From contig JAFXQK010000014.1 of the NCBI GenBank assembly GCA_017527205.1, positions 21,368 through 85,367 of the forward strand: a DNA stretch of 64,000 nt. Reading direction: 5' to 3'. The position numbers and the translations under genes are program-made. Each line of letters opens with the position of its first letter. Position 1 is the stretch's first letter. This DNA comes from Lachnospiraceae bacterium. GTDB lineage: Bacteria; Bacillota; Clostridia; Lachnospirales; Lachnospiraceae. A model generated the notes under the pieces. It made no database searches, was not told the origin of the DNA, and worked only from the letters and a program-made list of their open reading frames with translations. This document shows, in pieces, positions 17,664 through 26,695 of the stretch.

Positions 17664-20327
17664 TTACATTGCAAAATCCTTTGTCGAAAATGACAATTTT
17701 TCTCCTTTTGAAAGGGCTACCATTCTGCACTTTTTGTCATATTTGATCAAAGTATGGTAGTCATCACCCAGACATCGGATTTCACAGCAGGTCAATTTCC
17801 CCTCCGACCACGCAAGATCAATCTCCGCGTTTCCTACGAGCTTCAGCCCCTTCACTTGTCCGTTTTTCCATGCCTTTGGCAATGCAGGCAGCAAAACCAC
17901 GCGGTCAGCATCACTCTGAACAAGCATCTGTGCAATGGCCGCCGTCGCCCCAAAGTTTCCGTCAATCTGGAAGGGTGGATGCTTGTCAAACATGTTCGGG
18001 TAGGTCGATTGGGAAAGCATTTTCAAAATATTTTCATGAGCAGCCTCCCCATCCCACAGCTTCGCATAGTGATTCATAATCCAGGCGCGGCTCCAGCCCG
18101 TATGACCACCGCCATGTGCAAGCCTTGTCTCAATGGTCTTTCTCGCAGCCGCTGCCAGCTCTGGCGTGCCATCCATGGTCATCTGATTGGAGGGATAGAG
18201 CCCATAGAGCTGGGATACGTGACGATGTCCGGGCTCCAGTTCCTCATATTCCTCGACCCATTCCATGATGCGCCCGTCCGAGCCAATCCTCGTAGGCGGA
18301 AGCTTAGTCAGCATCTGATCAATCGTCTCCATCAGCTCCTTCGCATCCCCAAGGTCCGGAATCTCCTTCAAAAGCTCCGCTGCGCACTTCTTTGTTGCAA
18401 TGCCACGTTCCTTGCCCTCTGCCTTTTCGTCATCTGCCACGATTCCATCGTTTGCGTTGCCTTTCGATACGGCATCCCCTGCTTGCAATACCTCCCAAGC
18501 CTTCAGGCAGATCGTGAACAAATCGCGCAAAATCTGATTATCCATCGTCGGTCCGAAGCAAACGCATCCGTGATCTCCATTCGTAAGCAGGTAAGTATTT
18601 TCCGGGGAGCAGGACGGATTCGTCACCAAATACTCTCCCCAAGGCTCCAACGCATCCACAAAATACAGTGCACTCTCCGCCATGATGGGGAAGGCTTCCC
18701 TTAAAAATGCCTGATCCAGCGTATACTCATAATGCGTCCAAAGATGCGTGCAAAGCCATGCAATGCCCATGGGCCAATAGGTTGCAGGCAGCCAAAGATC
18801 CTGCGGCGCGCAGTCACCATGGATGTCCGTGTTATGATGCGCCACGATGCCGCGGCACCCATACATCTCCCGCGCCACCTTTCTGCCATCCGCCACCATC
18901 TTTTTCAAAAGCGCCAAAATGGGCAGGTGACACTCTGACAAATTACAGGTCTCAGCCGGCCAATAATTCATTTCCAAATTGATGTTGATCGTATATTTAG
19001 ACTCCCAGGGGGGCGTAAAATCCTTATTCCAGATGCCCTGCAGCGTCAAGGGCAGCGTGTCAGGCCTGCTGCCGGCAATCATCAGATACCTTCCATAGTC
19101 AAACAATAGTTCCTCAAGGCCAAGATCTACTTCACCGTCCTGTACCCGCTTTAGCCTTTCATCTGTTGGAAGTGTGCTGCATTTCATGACATGTATGTCA
19201 TTATTTTCTTTTGCTTCGTTGTTATTAGTTTTATCGTTTTCGGCCTTCGCACTTATCACATTACTACAGAAAGCTTTATCATTTACGGCTTTATCATTTA
19301 CAGCTTTATCATTTACGGCTTTATCATCCGCTGCTTCCTCTTCTTGAAGCTTTAGCTCCACGCGATCAAAGAGTGACCTGTGATCAGCGACGTGCTCCGC
19401 AAAAAGCTCCTCATAGCTTCTCGTCATCACCTGCTCTAGCTGCCTGCAGAGAACCTCCTCCAAGCCTGCATAGTCCATTCCAGAATGGCGATACTGCGTC
19501 ACCGCACCAAAATACAAGTACGCCTCATCCGCGTTCTCCACGATCAGGCTCTCCCCAAGCACCTTCCTGGTGCCGCCAATTGCCTGACACTTCGTCATCA
19601 TGACAAAGGCATGTCCATCCTCTCCGGGCCGCCCGAAGAGCACCACGCCATTCGCTTCCTGCTGCTTTCCCATGAGCGTGCCGCTGCCATGCCCCTCCGT
19701 TTGCCCCTTTGCGACGTCCGCGTCATCATTTAAGGCATAGGTCTTCTTCACTCCCTGAAAGAAATGACCTCGCTCCTGCTTGAGCGTAAAGGAAAGCTTT
19801 CCCCCTTCCGATGCCGTAAACCTTAGGATCATGCAATCCGCCGGCTGCGAAATAAAGCATTCCCGAAGATAGCTTACGCCGGCGACCTCAAAGCTTGTCC
19901 GGCAGACTCCCTCCTCTAAGGACAGGCTTCGGCGATACCCAATGTCCTCCGGCTTCAAGGAAGGCTGTACCAGGTCTGGCGACTCTGCGTCCTCAGCCTT
20001 TACGCCTGCGTAACGAAAATACAGCTTCACGTCTCCCAGAATCTGATACGGATTTTGGCTACAAGGGCACCCCGTGAGCACCGTTCCCATCAGCTCCTGC
20101 GCCGCGCTGATATGCCCCTCGCGAATCAGCTTTCGCACCTTCGGCAAATACTCCCTGGCATCAGGATTGATTCGATCCTTTTTCCCGCCATACCAAACGC
20201 TCTCCTCATTGACCTGAAGGCGCTCTGCCTCAACATTTCCAAATACCATGGCGCCAAGTCGCCCATTTCCCAACGGCAGCGCTTCCTCCCATACCTTCGC
20301 CGGCTGGCGATACCATAATTCCTTCAT
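17664..20327 (-). CDS. Glycoside hydrolase family 95 (alpha-L-fucosidase/galactosidase type)
   Basis: 887 residues, about 100 longer than typical GH95. The N-terminus contains the family pattern AKVWEEALPLGNGRLGAMVF and LQVNEESVWYGG. The catalytic (alpha/alpha)6 region contains QGIWNKDFTPPWESKYTINI, NLEMNYWPAE, HHNTDIHGD and, near the end, FQIDGNFGATAAIAQML. All are typical GH95 blocks, holding the Asn/Asp/Glu catalytic network. AAGGAG precedes the ATG. There is no signal peptide, so it is cytoplasmic and acts on imported oligosaccharides. Two low-complexity inserts explain the extra length: one near 345-395 built on a repeated NDKAV unit, one near 615-645. The enzyme probably removes alpha-1,2-linked fucose or galactose; the choice cannot be made by eye. 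Confidence 0.92.
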   Translation of the reverse strand: MKELWYRQPAKVWEEALPLGNGRLGAMVFGNVEAERLQVNEESVWYGGKKDRINPDAREYLPKVRKLIREGHISAAQELMGTVLTGCPCSQNPYQILGDVKLYFRYAGVKAEDAESPDLVQPSLKPEDIGYRRSLSLEEGVCRTSFEVAGVSYLRECFISQPADCMILRFTASEGGKLSFTLKQERGHFFQGVKKTYALNDDADVAKGQTEGHGSGTLMGKQQEANGVVLFGRPGEDGHAFVMMTKCQAIGGTRKVLGESLIVENADEAYLYFGAVTQYRHSGMDYAGLEEVLCRQLEQVMTRSYEELFAEHVADHRSLFDRVELKLQEEEAADDKAVNDKAVNDKAVNDKAFCSNVISAKAENDKTNNNEAKENNDIHVMKCSTLPTDERLKRVQDGEVDLGLEELLFDYGRYLMIAGSRPDTLPLTLQGIWNKDFTPPWESKYTININLEMNYWPAETCNLSECHLPILALLKKMVADGRKVAREMYGCRGIVAHHNTDIHGDCAPQDLWLPATYWPMGIAWLCTHLWTHYEYTLDQAFLREAFPIMAESALYFVDALEPWGEYLVTNPSCSPENTYLLTNGDHGCVCFGPTMDNQILRDLFTICLKAWEVLQAGDAVSKGNANDGIVADDEKAEGKERGIATKKCAAELLKEIPDLGDAKELMETIDQMLTKLPPTRIGSDGRIMEWVEEYEELEPGHRHVSQLYGLYPSNQMTMDGTPELAAAARKTIETRLAHGGGHTGWSRAWIMNHYAKLWDGEAAHENILKMLSQSTYPNMFDKHPPFQIDGNFGATAAIAQMLVQSDADRVVLLPALPKAWKNGQVKGLKLVGNAEIDLAWSEGKLTCCEIRCLGDDYHTLIKYDKKCRMVALSKGEKLSFSTKDFAM
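19273..19330 (-). repeat. In-frame 15-bp tandem repeat inside the GH95 gene
   Basis: Four copies of a 15-bp unit (plus strand GCTTTATCATTTACG) start at 19273, 19288, 19303 and 19318; the last is diverged. The period is five codons and encodes (K/A)-A-V-N-D-type repeats. Slippage here would change protein length without a frameshift. Confidence 0.9.
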
Positions 20328-20380
20328 CCTTGATCTCCTTCATTTTACTACCCTTTTACAAATGTGTTTCTAATTTGTAA

Positions 20381-20430
20381 ATTGGAAGATATCTACTCCT
20401 TTTTCTACTTCCAATCGACAAACTGGAAGT
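20381..20430. promoter_or_regulatory. Inverted repeats upstream of the GH95 gene
   Basis: ACTTCCA at 20407-20413 and TGGAAGT at 20424-20430 form a 7-bp inverted repeat. A third copy, TTGGAAG, at 20382-20388 lies inside ATTGGAAGATATCTAC. A near copy of that 16-mer (two mismatches) is found at 28223-28238 in the AraC/GH43 intergenic region. These may be binding sites for a shared regulator. Confidence 0.35.
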
Positions 20431-20543
20431 ACCCAATCTCTCATGTCTCATAAGACCGAAAGCTATATAACTCATTTCCAGCCAATGTCGGACATGGCAA
20501 CCTTGGACTATATCATCTTTTTTGACTCCAAATGATAGTGTTA

Positions 20544-20844
20544 TACCGCCCAGATGTCATTTTTGCCTTTCAGGCGGTAGTGTTTTCCTTACTTACTACC
20601 GCCCAGATGCCATTTTTGCCTTTCAGGCGGTAGTGTTTTCCTTACTTACTACCGCCCAGATGCCATTTTTGCCTTTCAGGCGGTAGTGTTTTCCTTACTC
20701 ACTACCGCCCAGATGCCATTTTAACCTTTCAGGCGGCAGTGTTTTCCTTACTTACTACCGCCCAGATGCCATTTTTGCCTTTCAGGCGGTAGTGTTTTCC
20801 TTACTTACTACCGCCCAGATGCCATTTTGGCCTTTCAGGCGGTA
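20544..20844. repeat. Six tandem 53-bp hairpin-forming repeats
   Basis: Units start at 20544, 20597, 20650, 20703, 20756 and 20809, an exact 53-bp period; the last is cut after its hairpin. Each unit carries ACTACCGCC and its complement GGCGGTAGT (9 bp in full units) around a ~22-nt loop. A 14-15 bp linker ends in TTAC. Copies differ by only a few bases, such as TTTTGGCC, TTTTAACC and a GGCGGCAG arm. There are no unique spacers. Confidence 0.95.
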
Positions 20845-20939
20845 ACCTTCGGTGCAACAATTTGGACAAAGCCTACCTCCCGTGTTTCCTGCTTTCTCTA
20901 AAATTAACTCACCAAGCATCAACACTCCGACAAAACCAA

Positions 20940-21045
20940 CTTTGCGAACAGAATCACCTTGACAAACCGCGAGTTTGCAAACAGAATCACCTCGACAAAC
21001 CCCGATTTGTAAAGCTGAGGCCATCTCGACAACCCCCGATTTTTA
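20940..21045. repeat. Degenerate 33-34 bp direct repeats
   Basis: ACAGAATCACCT occurs at 20948 and 20981 (33-bp period), and CTCGACAA at 20991 and 21025 (34-bp period). Together they make about three diverged copies. They directly follow the 53-bp array. Confidence 0.7.
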
Positions 21046-21205
21046 TTATCCATTACAACCACACAAATGTAAAAAGTAAATAATTATATTCGCTTCGTGA
21101 TAGCTTGCTTTGTCCGCCTCGCGTGATGACAGCGGAATACCGGGCACATGGCAGAAGCGCTTCCCCCATACGCCCGGCATCTCCTTTCTCTTATCATAGA
21201 ACTCA

Positions 21206-24200
21206 CTAGCACTTCTCCCACGCGCCGTCAACCTTGGTCTCATAGCGGAAGTTCGTAAAGCTTGCGCTGCCGCCGGTCTCCTTCGTTGCATAGATGAAGA
21301 GTCCAAAGCGCACGCCCGTAAAATGATCCAGCTTGAAGCACAGCTTGGAGGTCGGTCCCAGAGGCTTCTTTACGCCATTCTCCACATAGAAGAGGTTCGC
21401 CACGTCCTTCATATACGCGAAGTCCGTCTCTGCGCGAAGCGTTATCCGAGTCTTGGAGCCGTCTTCACCCGCTTCAAGCATGGAAGGCGTCACCTTCACT
21501 GCCACGCACTCGTCTCCGGCTTCCGTATCATGGCGCTCGCCCCACATTCCATCGGGTGCCTTGCGATTCTTCATCACGATCCAAAGCTCACCATTCCTTC
21601 TGGTCAGCGCGGCAAAGGCATATGCACTCTCCAAAAGCACCAACCCCGCATAATCGCCTTCCTTCAGTGCGGAACCGTCCACGGTGATCTCCGCGGCACT
21701 TCCAGGGAAGGTCGTCCTCTGGGTCAGCACGTTCTTTGCCTGAACCACGTTCTTGCAAAGCTTATCCGTTGTCACGGTCACGGTGCCCTTGGAAAGATTT
21801 CTCTTAACAAGCTTCAAATCCGGTTCGTGACTAAACTGCCAGCGGCTCTTAAAGCCAAAGCTTGCATGCCGTCTCACATATTCGGCGTCCGCCTCGGCGA
21901 AAGCCTTGCCCTTACTGCTTCCGACAAGCTCTGCCGTCTCACCGGGCATCGTTACTTCGGCATCCATAAAATCATCACTGCCAACCAGCGGCTCATATTC
22001 ATAGCCAGGCTTCGCTGCAGGCGTCTTAAAGATCAGAGGTGCCTTTCCGCGGAAGCCAAATTCCGGCATGCCTGTTTCTTCATGAAAACGAACGGGGATC
22101 AAAACGGGAAGTCGTCCCACGGCTCCACTGTCCTGGAAGACAATCGAATACCATTTTCCGTCAGGCGTGTCAACAATACCGCCCTGTGCACAGCCACTGC
22201 CACAGTAGCCTCTGTCATCTCCGCAAACGTCGCCGCCAGTCCATTCACCGTCAATGGAATCCGCCATAAAGCAGGCCTCCGTGCGTCGTCCGGTCTCTCT
22301 GGGCATGTGAATGAAGAAAATGTAATACTTTCCATTGATCTTATACATGTGCGCGCCCTCATAGCCAAGGTACGCATCATCGCGATCCCTAAGGATCACC
22401 TTGTCAAGACCGCCCTTTTTCGGGCCCGTCAGGTTTGCATTCAATTCCGTCAGATGGATCTCACGGTTTCCGGACACGATATAAACCTTTCCATCCTCAT
22501 CAAAGAGCAGGGAATTGTCATGGAAGAAGCCCTTGATCTCGCTCTTCGTCCATGATCCGTCAATACTCTTTGCCTTATAGAGATAGGTTTTATGTGTGTC
22601 ATTTGCCACAAAAATAACATAGAAGGTACCCTTGTGATAGCGGATGCTTGCAGCCCACATGCCCTGACCATAGATGTTCTCCTCGCCCTCCAGCCTTTGA
22701 CCCGGCGTGGAATCCAGTCTGTCATAAACATAGGCGGCATGCTCCCAGTGCACCAGGTCATAGGATCTTAAAATCTCGCAGCCCGGCATGAAATACATCG
22801 TGGTGCTCACCATGTAATAGGTGTCCTCCACGCGGATGACGTCAGGATCCGGATAATCCAGCTTTGTCAGAGGGTTAATGCCGCCCTGCTGGGTTACGTG
22901 GTCGTAGCGATAGCCGCGGTCCGACTTCATGGGCGCATTCTTCGCCTCAAAATATACTACGGCATTCTCGGGCAGCTCCACGGAAAACGAAAGCACGTCC
23001 GCCCGGGCGCTTCTCTTCGACGTATCCCGGCTCTCCTTCTCCGTCTTTTTCCGGAAGCTTCTCACGAAGGGCTGCGCCGCTGACCTAATCAGCTCTGTCG
23101 TTGCCGCGTCAGGATTTGCAGGCTCTCCAATGTCATGCCAAAGCTTTAAGGGATTACAGGTAGCCTCGTCCACGCGCTTTGTCAGAACGGCATACTCCCC
23201 GGCTGCAGTCTCTAAGGACAGGTTCATGGTAAAGTGATTTCCCGAGCGGTGCTTTGTATCATTCCAGAGAACGCCCCTAAAGGAGCCGTCCTTCATTTTC
23301 ATAATGACGGCATTGTCATTTTTAAATACACATTTACCCTCGCCGCGCTTTAAGTTCTTAAAGAACACAAAGGTCCAGAAGGTCGGCTTCGGGATGCACC
23401 CGTTTGCGATCAGACCGAATCCGCCGTGGAAGGGCGTAAAAGGAATGCCCTGCTCCTCGAATACGTCGCCAAAGGTCCAATAGGAATAGGACTCGTTGCC
23501 ATCTCCCAGTCTGGAGAGCTGCTTAGCAATGTAAGCTGCATTCTGATTTGTGTCATGCAACGGACAGTTCGGAATGTAGGAGGTGTTGTACTCCGTAATA
23601 TGGATCTGGAGTCCTCTGTATTCGTCATATTTGTCAATAATGTCGCGGGTAGTCTTCAGGTTTGCAAAGCCATCCTCCTCGTCCATCAGCTCGGCATAGC
23701 CATAATGACCGTCTCTCTCGGGCAGCTCGGTAGTATAGTGGTGTCTGGTCACGAAATCCACGGGGATCTTATTCTTGTGACAGAATTCCATAAAGGCGCT
23801 GATCCACTTCTCGTCCGTACCGCCGCATACGGCAGGGCCACCCACGCGGAATTTCGGGCTGACCTCCTTGATGGCGTAGAAGCTCTCCTTAAAGAGCTTA
23901 AAGTATTCGTCCATGTCGGCCTTGTACCAGAAGCCGGGAAGGTTGGGCTCGTTCCAAACTTCAATAGGGAAGGTGTAGGCGTCCTCGCCGTATCGTTCGA
24001 TCAGGTGGCGAAGGAGTGCCTGTACCATGTTCTTCCAGTCCTCGTAGTCCTTGGGCGGCGTGGTGTTGCCCTTCCAGTAAAAAATTGTCTGGGTGCCGCT
24101 CGCCATCTTGTAGGGCATGAAGCCCAACTCAAGGAAGGGCTTTAAGCCCATGGAGCGGTAATCATCCATGACCCTGTCAAGGTAGGTGAAGTTATATTCC

Positions 24201-24436
24201 ACCTCGTAAGGACAGTTCGGATCCCATGGGTTGTCCTTGTGCTGTTGGTAGATGCCCATGTCGTCGCAGAAGAGTCCATGGCCACGGATATGTTCGAATC
24301 CGATGTAATCCTGAGCCATTTTTAGCTGATCGTGATATTCCTTGTGGAGCGCCAGCCCCATTCTTCCGGTACCGATGCAGTAGTCCACTTGATTGTGGAA
24401 GCTTGCACGGTCACCGGCCTTTACGCGTATGTCCAT
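21206..24436 (-). CDS. Bifunctional GH39-GH43 glycosidase (beta-xylosidase / arabinofuranosidase-type)
   Basis: 1,076 residues with no signal peptide, so cytoplasmic. Residues ~1-500 are a GH39 module: the acid/base is Glu163 in IEVWNEPN and the nucleophile Glu282 in HITEYNTSY, both in family context, followed by a beta-sandwich tail. Residues ~515-815 are a five-blade GH43 propeller beginning LDYPDPDVIRVEDTYYM, with QGMWAASIRYHKGTFYVIF and SGCAQGGIVDTPDGKWY. The last ~250 residues look like the concanavalin-like beta-sandwich that often follows GH43. GGGAGG precedes the ATG at 24436. The pairing suggests combined removal of xylose and arabinose from xylan-derived oligomers; specificity is inferred from the families. 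Confidence 0.92.
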   Translation of the reverse strand: MDIRVKAGDRASFHNQVDYCIGTGRMGLALHKEYHDQLKMAQDYIGFEHIRGHGLFCDDMGIYQQHKDNPWDPNCPYEVEYNFTYLDRVMDDYRSMGLKPFLELGFMPYKMASGTQTIFYWKGNTTPPKDYEDWKNMVQALLRHLIERYGEDAYTFPIEVWNEPNLPGFWYKADMDEYFKLFKESFYAIKEVSPKFRVGGPAVCGGTDEKWISAFMEFCHKNKIPVDFVTRHHYTTELPERDGHYGYAELMDEEDGFANLKTTRDIIDKYDEYRGLQIHITEYNTSYIPNCPLHDTNQNAAYIAKQLSRLGDGNESYSYWTFGDVFEEQGIPFTPFHGGFGLIANGCIPKPTFWTFVFFKNLKRGEGKCVFKNDNAVIMKMKDGSFRGVLWNDTKHRSGNHFTMNLSLETAAGEYAVLTKRVDEATCNPLKLWHDIGEPANPDAATTELIRSAAQPFVRSFRKKTEKESRDTSKRSARADVLSFSVELPENAVVYFEAKNAPMKSDRGYRYDHVTQQGGINPLTKLDYPDPDVIRVEDTYYMVSTTMYFMPGCEILRSYDLVHWEHAAYVYDRLDSTPGQRLEGEENIYGQGMWAASIRYHKGTFYVIFVANDTHKTYLYKAKSIDGSWTKSEIKGFFHDNSLLFDEDGKVYIVSGNREIHLTELNANLTGPKKGGLDKVILRDRDDAYLGYEGAHMYKINGKYYIFFIHMPRETGRRTEACFMADSIDGEWTGGDVCGDDRGYCGSGCAQGGIVDTPDGKWYSIVFQDSGAVGRLPVLIPVRFHEETGMPEFGFRGKAPLIFKTPAAKPGYEYEPLVGSDDFMDAEVTMPGETAELVGSSKGKAFAEADAEYVRRHASFGFKSRWQFSHEPDLKLVKRNLSKGTVTVTTDKLCKNVVQAKNVLTQRTTFPGSAAEITVDGSALKEGDYAGLVLLESAYAFAALTRRNGELWIVMKNRKAPDGMWGERHDTEAGDECVAVKVTPSMLEAGEDGSKTRITLRAETDFAYMKDVANLFYVENGVKKPLGPTSKLCFKLDHFTGVRFGLFIYATKETGGSASFTNFRYETKVDGAWEKC

Positions 24437-24482
24437 TTTGTAACCTCCCGTTGGAATACATTAAAAGATTATGAAGGATCTC

Positions 24483-24650
24483 GTGTGGTCGGGTGAATCC
24501 TCTTGAAACGGCTCGGACTGCACTAAGCTCACCTGCGACGCTCAGGCAAAGGCACTCGCGAGTCTATAAGCCTCGCTCCTGTCTTTTGAGCCTCTTGGTT
24601 CGCTAAGTGCTGCCGGCTAATTGTTTCAAGAGGATTCCACCCGACCACAC
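24483..24650. repeat. 168-bp element bounded by a 27/28-bp inverted repeat
   Basis: The arm at 24483-24509 (starting GTGTGGTCGGGTG) and the arm at 24623-24650 (ending CACCCGACCACAC with one extra base) are complementary apart from a single-base bulge. Pairing continues imperfectly inward (CACTAAGCTCACC against CGCTAAGTG), and the centre has the palindrome ACTCGCGAGT. It could be a small non-autonomous element (MITE-like) or a large RNA hairpin after or before the glycosidase genes. No target-site duplication is obvious. Confidence 0.7.
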
Positions 24651-24727
24651 TCGAGTTATTTAAATTCTTTATGTTATGTTTAATGAATTTTGTTTGTCGA
24701 TTGTTTTTTGAGACATGTTTATTCATC

Positions 24728-24761
24728 TGTTTATGTACAGGTGATGTTTATGTACAGGTGA
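24728..24761. repeat. 17-bp tandem duplication
   Basis: TGTTTATGTACAGGTGA occurs twice back to back (24728-24744 and 24745-24761). It lies in the AT-rich leader region upstream of the GH39-GH43 gene. Confidence 0.9.
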
Positions 24762-24830
24762 TGCTGCACCATTTATGGAGCAAGATTGCACAGGGAACAT
24801 ATGATCATGCATTGTCTCAAGAAAGGTCAT

Positions 24831-26516
24831 TTACTCGAAGATCCAGTCGATAATTTCGTAGCCTTCGCCGCTGAAGGTGAAGAAGACGTCCTGGAGGCCG
24901 GTGATGGGTGCATCAAGCTTGGCCTCGAAGGTAGTGGTTTCCGCGGAATCAGCCTTGACGGGCAGGTAGCCTGCAACTTCACCGTTCGGGAATTTGGTGG
25001 TAACGCGGATGACGCCGTCCTTGCCGTTCGTCTTAACGGTTGCCTTGATGGTGGTAGCGCCCTTGTCACCGAAATCCACGCCCTGGAGCTTTACGAAATC
25101 GCCGGTGTCGATGGCGGTAAGGAGCAGGTTACCGCAGCCGTATTTCTTGCTGACTTCATCAGCGGGAGCGGTGTCCACGCCGCCCATGACCGCAAAGGTT
25201 GCGCCGTTAATGGTCTCATACGGGTTCAGCGTGCCAACCTGCTTGCGGTCTGCCTTCGTCATCTTAATGTTGCCGATGGTGCCGTCCTCGTTGAAGTTAA
25301 ACTCGTCAATGCTGGTGGAACGATAGCCCTTAACGATCTCCTGTGCGGTCTCCAAGATGCGGGTGTGGTAGGTAATGTACCACTGATCCTTGAACTTGAA
25401 GATGGCATGATGGTTGTTGCCGCCAACGCCAAAGTAAAAACCGGGGTTCTTTAAAATTCTCTCAGAGAAGGTGAAGGGTCCCAAGGGACTCTTGCTCGTC
25501 ATGACGCAGATTTCGCCGTTCTCCATGCCATATTCAGCAGTGCCTTCCTTGTCCACGCTAAAGTTAGAGCAGTAGGTGTAATAATAGGTGTCGCCATATT
25601 TATGAATGCCGGAATCCTCGAACAGGTATGGTGCATCGATGGTCGAAGGCACGCCCACGAGGCTCATCATGTCGTCGCCGAGCTGTGCGCATCTCGCCGT
25701 CATGGGATGGGATGCCATTCCCTTTGGAACGCCGCCGCCGAAATAGATATAGGCCTTGCCGTCATCGTCCACCAAAACCGCAGGGTCAAAGAGCCATTCT
25801 ACGTTGCCACAGTTCTCCATGTCTCTGCGGATCAGGCCATGTCCCAGCTCGTCCACAAAGGGGCCGACAGGGCTGTCAGAGGTTACCACGCCGATGCCGC
25901 CGCCATTGTCTGCAAAGTACAGGAAGAACTTCGGCTTACCGTCAATCTCCTTCCAGGCTGCCGCGGGAGCCCAGGAATTGTGCGCCCACTTGGTTGCGCC
26001 GCCTGCGCCTGCAATCGTAATCTCACCGTGATCCGTAAAGTTGATCATGTCCTTCGTGGAAACCACGTAAAGGCTGCGGATCTTGCCGTAAGTATTCTCC
26101 TTGATGGCGCCGGAAGCATCATACTCATAAGCATCCGCCGTCATGTAAAAGTAAACCGTATCGTCATAAACCAGCGCAAAGGGATCCGCACCGTAGTGCT
26201 GCTCAATGATGGGGTTGTTGTTCATCACTCCCTTATAGCTCTTTGCGATCGTCACGCCCTTAAAAATTTCCGCATAATCCATACTGTCATCCTCCTGATT
26301 TTGATTGTTTTCGTTGCCCTGTCCGGCCTCGCCCGCGCCGCCATTTTCTTCGCCGGAATTGCCACTTTCCTGCACGGAGCTTGTCGTTTCCGCGCCAGAC
26401 GTCGTTCCGTCACCGGCCCTTGTTCCGTCGCCAGAAGCTCCGTTGCATCCCGCTGCCGTAAGTAACAACGCCGCGCTTAGGCCTAAAAGCAACCTTTTCC
26501 ATTCCTGATGTTTCAT
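24831..26516 (-). CDS. GH43 family lipoprotein (arabinan/xylan-active type)
   Basis: 561 residues. The lipoprotein signal has LTAAGC with Cys24, then an ~50-residue linker rich in Gly, Ser, Glu and Asn. The five-blade propeller (~95-410) starts NPIIEQHYGADPFALV, with the catalytic base Asp in GADPF. WLFDPAVLVDDDGKAYIYFG carries the conserved Asp modulator region. The final ~130 residues form a beta-rich module resembling CBM6 (VDFGDKGATTIKATV). It is surface-anchored, unlike the cytoplasmic GH39-GH43 enzyme, so it may trim polymer before import. The start ATG has only a modest GGGAA site. Subfamily and sugar specificity were not assigned. Confidence 0.9.
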   Translation of the reverse strand: MKHQEWKRLLLGLSAALLLTAAGCNGASGDGTRAGDGTTSGAETTSSVQESGNSGEENGGAGEAGQGNENNQNQEDDSMDYAEIFKGVTIAKSYKGVMNNNPIIEQHYGADPFALVYDDTVYFYMTADAYEYDASGAIKENTYGKIRSLYVVSTKDMINFTDHGEITIAGAGGATKWAHNSWAPAAAWKEIDGKPKFFLYFADNGGGIGVVTSDSPVGPFVDELGHGLIRRDMENCGNVEWLFDPAVLVDDDGKAYIYFGGGVPKGMASHPMTARCAQLGDDMMSLVGVPSTIDAPYLFEDSGIHKYGDTYYYTYCSNFSVDKEGTAEYGMENGEICVMTSKSPLGPFTFSERILKNPGFYFGVGGNNHHAIFKFKDQWYITYHTRILETAQEIVKGYRSTSIDEFNFNEDGTIGNIKMTKADRKQVGTLNPYETINGATFAVMGGVDTAPADEVSKKYGCGNLLLTAIDTGDFVKLQGVDFGDKGATTIKATVKTNGKDGVIRVTTKFPNGEVAGYLPVKADSAETTTFEAKLDAPITGLQDVFFTFSGEGYEIIDWIFE

Positions 26517-26571
26517 GTTCCCACACTTCCCGTTCTATTGATCATGCCACCCCCCAAGGCACCATTTCTCA

Positions 26572-26620
26572 GGTGTCGCCTTCTATCCCATAAGAAATCT
26601 CATGTTTTTAAGGCGATACC
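26572..26620. other. Inverted repeat between two GH43 genes
   Basis: GGTGTCGCCTT (26572-26582) pairs with AAGGCGATACC (26610-26620) with one G-T pair, around a 27-nt loop; a T5 run follows on the plus strand. There is no plus-strand gene for it to terminate. On the minus strand it could be an RNA-processing hairpin between the GH43 genes. Confidence 0.4.
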
Positions 26621-26695
26621 TTTTTACTTGAAGTCTTATTTAATGCTTTTCCCAATGCCTTACTTGATGTTTTTCCCGAAGCCTTAATGGAGATC

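Larger units (their letters stand above)
20341..21205. other. Gene-free region between GH95 and GH39-GH43
   Basis: About 865 bp with no credible gene. It holds a small inverted-repeat region near 20381-20430, six tandem 53-bp repeats (20544-20844), a degenerate 33-34 bp repeat (20940-21045) and otherwise AT-rich sequence. The short frames crossing the repeats are by-products of the repetition. Confidence 0.75.
24437..24830. other. Gene-free region between GH39-GH43 and a GH43 lipoprotein gene
   Basis: 394 bp. It contains a ~168-bp element bounded by a long inverted repeat (24483-24650), a 17-bp tandem duplication (24728-24761) and AT-rich DNA that should contain the promoter of the GH39-GH43 gene. 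No credible coding sequence was seen. Confidence 0.7.

Noticed and set aside
20544..20844. CRISPR-like array
   Set aside because: The 53-bp units are contiguous and contain no unique spacers. There are no cas genes in the window.
21323..22555. Long plus-strand open frame (410 codons)
   Set aside because: Lies wholly opposite the GH39-GH43 gene, lacks a ribosome binding site and shows no family pattern; it is a shadow frame.
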